Of a DNA stretch of 10,781 nt, positions 7,901 to 10,781 are shown in pieces. The first letter of the stretch is position 1, and every line of letters starts with the position of its first letter. The notes beneath the pieces are model-generated. The model did no database searches. It was not told where the DNA came from and saw only the letters and a program-made list of their open reading frames with translations. Source of the DNA: an uncultured Acidimicrobiaceae bacterium (lineage in GTDB: Bacteria > Actinomycetota > Acidimicrobiia > Acidimicrobiales > Ilumatobacteraceae); the NCBI GenBank assembly GCA_903919215.1, contig CAIXHI010000246.1, positions 1 to 10,781 on the forward strand, written 5' to 3'. Made by a program: the position numbers and the translations under genes.

Positions 7901-8050
7901 TCGTTGGGGCTGTCGGTGGTGGCCGAGGGTGTGGAGACACCACTCCAACTCTCGCGTCTGCGCGAGCTCAACTGCGATCGAGGGCAGGGCTACTTGTTCG
8001 GGCGTCCACGTCCGGCCGAACTCGTCGAGGCCGAGTACTCGCTGGGCTGA
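5000..8050 (+). CDS. Membrane-anchored PAS-PAS-GGDEF-EAL cyclic-di-GMP enzyme
   Basis: 1016 residues from ATG 5000; ATG 5012, with GGAG six bases upstream, is an equally good start. The first 315 or so residues hold about nine or ten hydrophobic segments (about 24-44, 50-70, 81-101, 114-131, 143-164, 178-202, 236-256, 272-290, 297-316), a membrane sensor of no type I recognise. PAS domains follow at about 341-452 and 462-582. The GGDEF domain (about 590-750) has an intact GRFGGDEF (665-672) and the product-inhibition I-site RDRD (R659, D662) five residues before it. The EAL domain (about 765-1012) reads E-V-L (796-798) at its signature but keeps the expected catalytic residues: N857, E889, DDFGTGYSS (919-927), K940, E976 and Q996. 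Both diguanylate cyclase and c-di-GMP phosphodiesterase activity therefore look possible; the net direction is probably set by the sensor and PAS domains. The signal is unknown. Confidence 0.95.
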   Translation: MEPGMSEELRPWTWRPGMPMAARTVAMAAGWAALVMLGALAIGSSELHAWEEAIALALLGVSVAGVFMARWRADVEPRLHWSLLSVAFAASGSAQLFVILGQSRINEHELPSIADIAFLLFQVLVAVFFLRHVHTGNRFHFATHLCDALLLTMALTFLLWELVLRHDLGELSRLSGTTQVLVVLDPFLDLFVFSLLVLLLLVDRSPARVMSLLGASALAAGDVFTGGAVNVERGRLVLGGLSWILGVLALVIAMAVPAGRRVEPLRPTLPRLALVHGTVTVGLWVAIWKYVLHDQPPTVVTVVVVLFTGLFWTSTQIAWHRLSGDWANRLNGSIVELQQTQDEMRELLDDLPAAVVVLARDGRIREVNAQTTALTGLDDDDMVGHYFTEMFSADDRDALVNMWNEVHTGAAVENPTLTLTRPNGSIVLLEVDSNLPLRNPNRVVLALRDVTQRVMEANRLERARERFRLAFHGAPTGMALSSAAGGTILDVNESLVRMLGRDRDDLIGRTIEEISHPDDWQRTITMLNRGGDQDLENYRVERRYLRGDGGVVWARTWVSVMDDGDGGSLAISHIEDVTEQRHNEERLEWAASHDGLTGLPNRFSFLERLGVYLQTAEPGSIAVLFIDLDNFKVINDSMGHGAGDQLLQAMSERLRSIVRDRDMLGRFGGDEFIVLLRDIGGGHNPQDVAERLREEIARPMEIDGAEFYVTASIGITLSDRPGITTSEMLRDADAAMYRAKERGRDCVEVFAPGSHDATVLTLRTTNELRRALERSEIVPYYQPIVQLGDGKLVGFEVLARWRHPDRGLLAPEQFLPMAEETGLISDVGAEVLRASLVQLGRWRLSDPRFSDLTVSVNVSVRQLMSSQFVDVVARALSEGGVPAGALWLEITESALMSDVKVATVALRELRSLGLHLAVDDFGTGYSSLTSLRRFPVEAIKVDRGFINGLGIDTEDSTIVEAVINLGHSLGLSVVAEGVETPLQLSRLRELNCDRGQGYLFGRPRPAELVEAEYSLG

Positions 8051-8070
8051 CTGCCTACGGTCCGCTTCTA

Positions 8071-8121
8071 AGACACCTTGTTTGCTGAGACACCTTGTTT
8101 GCTTAGACACCTTGCTTGCGG
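8071..8121. repeat. Three-copy 17-bp tandem repeat across the methyltransferase 3' end
   Basis: The unit AGACACCTTGTTTGCTG starts at 8071, with copies at 8088 (one difference, last base) and 8105 (one internal T to C plus the last two bases changed). The third copy is the last coding bases of the minus-strand methyltransferase gene together with part of its TAA stop; the other two lie past the stop, towards the end of the GGDEF-EAL gene. No complementary arm exists nearby, so it is not a hairpin terminator. Confidence 0.85.
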
Positions 8122-8684
8122 GCGCGCACCACGAGCACCGAGGGGCACAGGGGCTCGCGTACGCGATGGTCGGGCAGTTCGTTCACCATGTCGAGGTGGA
8201 AGTTCGAACGCTCGAACGCCATGTACAACTCGCCGAAGCTGTGCACACCATGGGCGTAGACATGGTGGGCGGTGCGCTCCTGGGCGAACATCACGGCTAC
8301 CGGATGGGTGGTGGCGACCACGAACGACGCGCCGGGTTTCAGCACGCGGTGCACCTGGCGCAACAGACGGGGGAGGTCGTCGGCTGCGTTCAGTGAGTGC
8401 GACGCAACGACAAGATCGACCGACGCGCTGGTGGCGAACCCAAGGTCGGCGAGCTCACCTTGGTGACACTCGACCTTGACCTCGGCGCGTTCGGCCGAGG
8501 CGCGTAAGCCAGCGATCGCGCGCGGATCGGGGTCGAGTGCGATCGCTTTCGCCCCCATCAGTGCCATGGCGATCGAGTTGGGCGGGGATGACACGCCGAG
8601 TTCGATGACACGTTTGCCAACTACGTCGCCACAAAGACGCAACTCGGCGTCGTCGGCCACGTTGGCGCCGTACGAGATGTTCAT
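8103..8684 (-). CDS. Class I SAM-dependent methyltransferase with atypical motif I
   Basis: 193 residues. The layout is that of a class I Rossmann-fold methyltransferase: motif I region VIELGVSSPPNSIAMAL (26-42), acidic end of strand 2 at ALDPDP (D51), HQGELADLGF (74-83), SVDLVVASHSLNAADDL (88-104) as the motif IV region, and RVLKPGASFVVATTHP (113-128). The typical E/DxGxGxG loop is replaced by ELGVSSPPN, keeping only the first Gly, so SAM binding may be altered. The N-terminal MNISYG and the NVADDAEL segment resemble actinobacterial small-molecule methyltransferases; the substrate is unknown. The ATG has AGGGA directly against it (too close for a normal Shine-Dalgarno) and a -10-like CACACT six bases upstream, so it may be leaderless. 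It is divergent from DUF5318 (87 bases apart) and convergent with the GGDEF-EAL gene (52 bases). The stop lies in a tandem repeat. Confidence 0.85.
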   Translation of the reverse strand: MNISYGANVADDAELRLCGDVVGKRVIELGVSSPPNSIAMALMGAKAIALDPDPRAIAGLRASAERAEVKVECHQGELADLGFATSASVDLVVASHSLNAADDLPRLLRQVHRVLKPGASFVVATTHPVAVMFAQERTAHHVYAHGVHSFGELYMAFERSNFHLDMVNELPDHRVREPLCPSVLVVRARKQGV

Positions 8685-8757
8685 TCCCTAAGTGTGGCGT
8701 GCACGTGAGAGCTGTTGGGGGATGACGGGCGCCGGGTTCGCGGCCGGTCCGCAGCGC

Positions 8758-8763
8758 TAGCCT
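8758..8763 (+). promoter_or_regulatory. Probable -10 box of the DUF5318 gene
   Basis: TAGCCT ends 8 bases before the ATG at 8772, identical in spacing to the deacetylase promoter at 2476. Initiation would fall at the start codon, giving a leaderless mRNA, and no Shine-Dalgarno is present. A poor -35 candidate (GGTTCG) lies at 8735-8740. Confidence 0.5.
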
Positions 8764-8771
8764 TTCGGGCC

Positions 8772-9179
8772 ATGACGTTCGGCACGGGCGCACTGCGCGG
8801 CACCCCAGGGGTGGTCGATCACCGACTGTCGCGCCGACACTTGATCAATGAGTTCAAGCGCGGTCGCCTTCGTCAGGATCAGGTGTGCGACGCACACCCG
8901 GAGCTGATCCGCGCAGCGCGCAACCTTGGGTCGCCGGCGTCCATCGCGTGCCCCATCTGCGGCGACGAGGAACTCCGTCTGGTCACGTACGTGTTCGGGG
9001 CGCGGTTGCCATCGCACGGCCGGTGCATCAGCAACGCTGAGGAACTGCGCAAGCTGAATGCGCGGCCAGATGAACTCACCGCCTACGTGGTCGAGGCGTG
9101 TGTGGGCTGCAAATGGCACCACCTGTTGCGCGTGTTGCCAGTGGGGCGCAGTACCGCCAAGGTGCGCCGTACTTCGTGA
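8772..9179 (+). CDS. DUF5318-family putative zinc-binding protein
   Basis: 135 residues. It resembles the short actinobacterial DUF5318 proteins (about 130 residues): an N-terminal helical part with VVDHRLSRRHLINEF and a GRLRQDQVCDAHPEL segment, then two Cys pairs, CPIC (C60, C63) and CVGC (C110, C113), that could hold one zinc ion. Between them lie LVTYVFGARL (70-79) and NAEEL (88-92), and the tail carries WHHLLRVLPVG. The family's function is unknown; in mycobacteria, as I recall, it is encoded just upstream of a class A PBP and the rpsF-ssb operon, and here it again lies near rpsF. I chose ATG 8772 over the in-frame ATG 8715 because the -10 box sits between them and the similarity begins at this start. 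Cytosolic; no signal peptide or membrane segment. Confidence 0.85.
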   Translation: MTFGTGALRGTPGVVDHRLSRRHLINEFKRGRLRQDQVCDAHPELIRAARNLGSPASIACPICGDEELRLVTYVFGARLPSHGRCISNAEELRKLNARPDELTAYVVEACVGCKWHHLLRVLPVGRSTAKVRRTS

Positions 9180-9182
9180 GTC

Positions 9183-9210
9183 GGGCCGGCCAGAACGGGC
9201 CGGTCAGAAC
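9183..9210. repeat. Two-copy 14-bp tandem repeat across the DinB-like gene stop
   Basis: GGGCCGGCCAGAAC (9183-9196) is followed at once by GGGCCGGTCAGAAC (9197-9210), with one base different. The second copy contains the stop codon and last coding bases of the minus-strand gene. The first copy lies wholly beyond that stop, in the 24-base gap after the DUF5318 stop. Confidence 0.8.
9184..9205. terminator. Terminator-like hairpin between convergent DUF5318 and DinB-like genes
   Basis: CCGGCC (9186-9191) pairs with GGCCGG (9198-9203) around a six-base loop. A G-T and a G-C pair (9185/9204, 9184/9205) extend it to eight pairs. It lies 4 bases after the DUF5318 stop and at the end of the opposing gene, so it could act in both directions. 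There is no T-tract on either side, which is common for actinobacterial terminators but weakens the call. Confidence 0.45.
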
Positions 9211-9776
9211 GGACTGAGGCCCATTCGGTTGCGGATGCTGATGGCTTCGCCGATGTGGGCGTGACCATGGCCGATCACCGGCCACTGCACCAACCACCAC
9301 AACTGCTTTCCTTCCCACATGCTGTAGAGCCATGGAAGCTCGTGGCGTTCCAGGCCAGCGTGAGTGGAGAGCCGCAACTCCGTGTGCGGCTCGATGTCGA
9401 GCACCAGATCACCCAGGTGCGCCAGCCACTCAGCAGTCTGGTCGAACACCGCGTTGATGTACTCGACGAGCGCCCTCGGTTCGATACTCGCGGTGGCCTG
9501 GTGATCCTCACTCTCGGACAGACCCACCGAGAGTGGGGCCGCACTGAGACCGAGTGGCTCGCGGTTGATGAGGAACAGGGCCGGGTGGCTGCGGATGACG
9601 GCATTCACTGCCAGGTCGTGATGGCGGGCGATGTGCAGCAGAAGGCCAGCAATCGTGGCGCCACCGCCGTCGACCTGTTCGTGCCACCGATCCTGGGGCA
9701 CCAGCCGAATAACGGAATCGAGCAGTTTGGACCGAACTGATGTGAAGTCGGCCATCATCCAGGCGTGCAGGTTCAC
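9204..9776 (-). CDS. DinB-like four-helix-bundle protein (putative metal-dependent)
   Basis: 190 residues from GTG 9776. The pattern fits the DinB / YfiT-like superfamily, four-helix bundles that bind a divalent metal with three His and include thiol transferases and many uncharacterised proteins. The first His would be H48 in GLLLHIARHHD. The C-terminal helix carries HGHAHIGE with H170 and H174 in HxxxH spacing, followed by the typical end AISIRNRMGL. The likely enzymatic use is thiol-dependent chemistry, but the substrate is unknown. The frame is open well upstream; I chose the GTG at 9776 because a TACGGT -10 box lies 6 bases before it. ATG codons at 9758 and 9755 are alternatives without a visible ribosome site. 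The gene is convergent with DUF5318 and divergent from rpsF, and sits where mycobacteria carry a PBP gene and two others before rpsF. Confidence 0.75.
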   Translation of the reverse strand: MNLHAWMMADFTSVRSKLLDSVIRLVPQDRWHEQVDGGGATIAGLLLHIARHHDLAVNAVIRSHPALFLINREPLGLSAAPLSVGLSESEDHQATASIEPRALVEYINAVFDQTAEWLAHLGDLVLDIEPHTELRLSTHAGLERHELPWLYSMWEGKQLWWLVQWPVIGHGHAHIGEAISIRNRMGLSPF

Positions 9777-9782
9777 GCCCCC

Positions 9783-9788
9783 ACCGTA
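9783..9788 (-). promoter_or_regulatory. Probable -10 box of the DinB-like gene
   Basis: The minus strand reads TACGGT, the same hexamer as at the GNAT gene, ending 6 bases before GTG 9776. A leaderless or nearly leaderless transcript is implied. No -35 hexamer is seen. Confidence 0.4.
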
Positions 9789-9875
9789 GCTCACCAGTAG
9801 CGGCCGGAACTCTGTGAGACCCGTTCGCCAGACTGCCCACATGAGTCGCCCGTCCTGGTCTGCCACAAAGCCCGA

Positions 9876-9881
9876 TACACT
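9876..9881 (+). promoter_or_regulatory. Probable -10 box of the rpsF-ssb operon
   Basis: TACACT, preceded by GA, lies 74 bases ahead of the rpsF ATG. Initiation near 9888 would give a leader of about 68 bases that includes the hairpins at 9902-9936 and the ribosome site. No -35 match is seen at 17-18 bases. Confidence 0.5.
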
Positions 9882-9901
9882 CCGCAGGTCATATTGGCCC
9901 T

Positions 9902-9946
9902 GCCCCATGAAGGGGCCCCGGGAAACCCCCGGGTCCGAAGGGAGGT
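9902..9946 (+). promoter_or_regulatory. Structured rpsF leader with alternative hairpins and Shine-Dalgarno
   Basis: Hairpin A: GCCCC (9902-9906) pairs with GGGGC (9912-9916), loop ATGAA. Hairpin B: CCCGGG (9917-9922) pairs with CCCGGG (9928-9933), loop AAACC, extended past a C/T mismatch by G9914-C9936 and G9915-C9935. The extended B uses bases 9914-9916 that A also needs, so the two compete. A strong Shine-Dalgarno, AAGGGAGGT (9938-9946), starts two bases after B and lies 9 bases before the ATG. Autoregulatory leaders that bind the S6:S18 complex through a CCG element are known upstream of rpsF in many bacteria. CCG triplets occur here (for example 9935-9937), but I cannot fit the known consensus with certainty. 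Confidence 0.5.
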
Positions 9947-9955
9947 AACACGCGA

Positions 9956-10285
9956 ATGATGCGTGCGTACGAGTTCATGATCATCCTCAATGGTGATCTC
10001 GAAGAGCCTGCTGCCCAGGCGTGGGTGAAGTCGGTCACCGACTCCATCACCAAAGCTGGCGGCAGCGTTCACGGCAAGCCCGAGTGGTGGGGTCGGCGAC
10101 AGTTCGTCTATCTCATCAACAAGAAGGAATACGGCTACTACGCCGTCATGAACGTCGTGGCCCCTGGTGGCGCCCTCGACGACTTCGAGCGTTCGCTCCG
10201 TATCGCCGACGATGTCGTGCGCCACAAGCTGCTGCGTCTTCCCGACGCCGAGGCAGCTCGTCGCGGCATGATGGCCGCGGCCTGA
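9956..10285 (+). CDS. rpsF: 30S ribosomal protein S6
   Basis: 109 residues, close to the family norm of 95-110. S6 binds S18 and 16S rRNA in the platform of the 30S subunit. Landmarks are MRAYEFMIIL at the N-terminus (first beta strand), the W-G-R-R motif in EWWGRRQFVYLINKKEYGYY (43-62) and the conserved end of the fold at RIADDVVRHKLLRL (82-95). The ATG at 9956 has GGAGGT nine bases upstream; a second ATG follows immediately (9959), making the sequence MMRAYEF, and the second is the start most often seen in the family. The gene is first in the conserved rpsF-ssb-rpsR-rplI order, of which only the first two genes fit in this window. Expression is probably driven from 9876 and may be feedback-controlled through the leader. 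Confidence 0.97.
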   Translation: MMRAYEFMIILNGDLEEPAAQAWVKSVTDSITKAGGSVHGKPEWWGRRQFVYLINKKEYGYYAVMNVVAPGGALDDFERSLRIADDVVRHKLLRLPDAEAARRGMMAAA

Positions 10286-10329
10286 TCCTTCCCGGCACCA
10301 CGCCGACCTTTCCGTAAGGAGCCTCCACC

Positions 10330-10781
10330 ATGGCCGACAGCAATATCACCCTCGTGGGCAATCTCACACGCGATCCCGAACTCCGCTTCACCACCGGTGG
10401 TCGCGGCACGGCGAGCTTCGGGCTCGCCGTCAGCCGCCGCTATCAGGTGAACAACGAGTGGCAGGAACAGACGTCGTTCTTCAACGTCGTCGCCTGGGGC
10501 ACGCTTGCCGAGAACGTTGCCGCATCCCTCAACAAGGGGCACCGCGTCATCGTCACTGGTCGACTCGAGCAACGCTCGTACGACACCAAAGAGGGCGAGA
10601 AGAAGTCGATCGTCGAGATCGTCGCCGACGAGATCGGACCCTCACTGCGGTGGGCGCGTACCGAGATCGAGCGCATCGCTCGTGACGGCGGCGGCGCTGG
10701 CGGCGCTGGCGGTTCCGGTGGCGGCAGTGGTGCAAGCAGCGGCGGTAGCCGCGTTCCTGATCCTGTGTACGGCGACGAAGA
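10330..10781 (+). CDS. ssb: Single-stranded DNA-binding protein, C-terminus beyond the window
   Basis: 150 codons are visible and the frame is still open at the window edge. The protein binds and protects single-stranded DNA as a tetramer in replication, repair and recombination. The OB-fold covers about residues 1-112: NITLVGNLTRDPELRFT (5-21), FGLAVSRRY (30-38), TSFFNVVAWGTLAENV (48-63), KGHRVIVTGRLEQRSY (69-84) and a VEIVADEIGPSLRWA strand near the end. A Gly/Ser-rich linker starts at about 119 (GGGAGGAGGSGGG), as usual for actinobacterial SSB. The acidic DDDIPF-like tip that recruits partner proteins should lie just past the edge; the last visible residues, YGDE, are already acidic. AAGGAG at 10316-10321 is eight bases before the ATG, and the gap to rpsF is 44 bases, so the two are co-transcribed. 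Confidence 0.97.
   Translation, partial: MADSNITLVGNLTRDPELRFTTGGRGTASFGLAVSRRYQVNNEWQEQTSFFNVVAWGTLAENVAASLNKGHRVIVTGRLEQRSYDTKEGEKKSIVEIVADEIGPSLRWARTEIERIARDGGGAGGAGGSGGGSGASSGGSRVPDPVYGDE

Noticed and set aside
8071..8121. CRISPR array
   Set aside because: The 17-bp units are directly adjacent with no spacers, there are only three, and no cas genes are nearby.
9777..9908. Longer DinB-like protein from ATG 9908
   Set aside because: It would overlap the rpsF promoter and leader, and the added residues do not fit the four-helix bundle. GTG 9776 has its own -10 box.
1..10781. Mobile element, prophage, toxin-antitoxin or defence island
   Set aside because: No transposase, integrase, terminal inverted repeats, tRNA attachment site or defence domain is visible. 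Composition and codon use look even across the window, and most genes have core or common regulatory roles.

Overview
The window looks like the chromosome of a high-GC actinomycetote, most likely of the class Acidimicrobiia. I infer this from three things. The coding sequence is GC-rich with strong G/C third positions. Two gene neighbourhoods typical of Actinomycetota are present: a CCA-adding enzyme gene beside a divergent DUF6049 gene, and DUF5318 close to rpsF-ssb. Several genes have a -10 box only 6 to 8 bases before the start codon, as expected for leaderless mRNAs. The class assignment is from family knowledge and not from any search.

Left part (1-4939): a leftward pair, a tandem-GNAT acetyltransferase followed by an exported DUF6049 envelope protein that runs off the window, is divergent from a rightward pair, a class II HDAC-like zinc deacetylase followed by a CCA tRNA nucleotidyltransferase with an HD domain. 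Each pair overlaps by 4 bases at stop/start, so both are probably translationally coupled. The 73-base divergent promoter region carries two back-to-back -10 boxes with a perfect 11-bp direct repeat between them. An acetyltransferase and a deacylase therefore share one control region.

Middle part (4940-8102): one large membrane-anchored protein with an N-terminal multi-TM sensor, two PAS domains, GGDEF and EAL. It keeps the catalytic signatures of both c-di-GMP synthesis and breakdown plus an intact RxxD inhibitory site. It converges on a leftward methyltransferase gene whose 3' end is part of a three-copy 17-bp tandem repeat.

Right part (8103-10781): a methyltransferase with an unusual SAM-binding loop, a DUF5318 putative zinc-binding protein, a leftward DinB-like protein, then the housekeeping operon rpsF-ssb (ssb truncated by the window end). 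rpsF has a structured leader with two mutually exclusive GC-rich hairpins, a candidate for S6:S18 feedback control. The DUF5318/DinB junction also has a tandem repeat across the minus-strand stop codon, and it can fold as a terminator-like hairpin.

I see no mobile element, CRISPR array, tRNA or rRNA gene. Most of the window is ordinary core genome. The second-look items are the short repeats at both convergent gene ends, the leaderless promoter pattern, the acetyltransferase/deacetylase divergon, the rpsF leader and the odd methyltransferase motif I.
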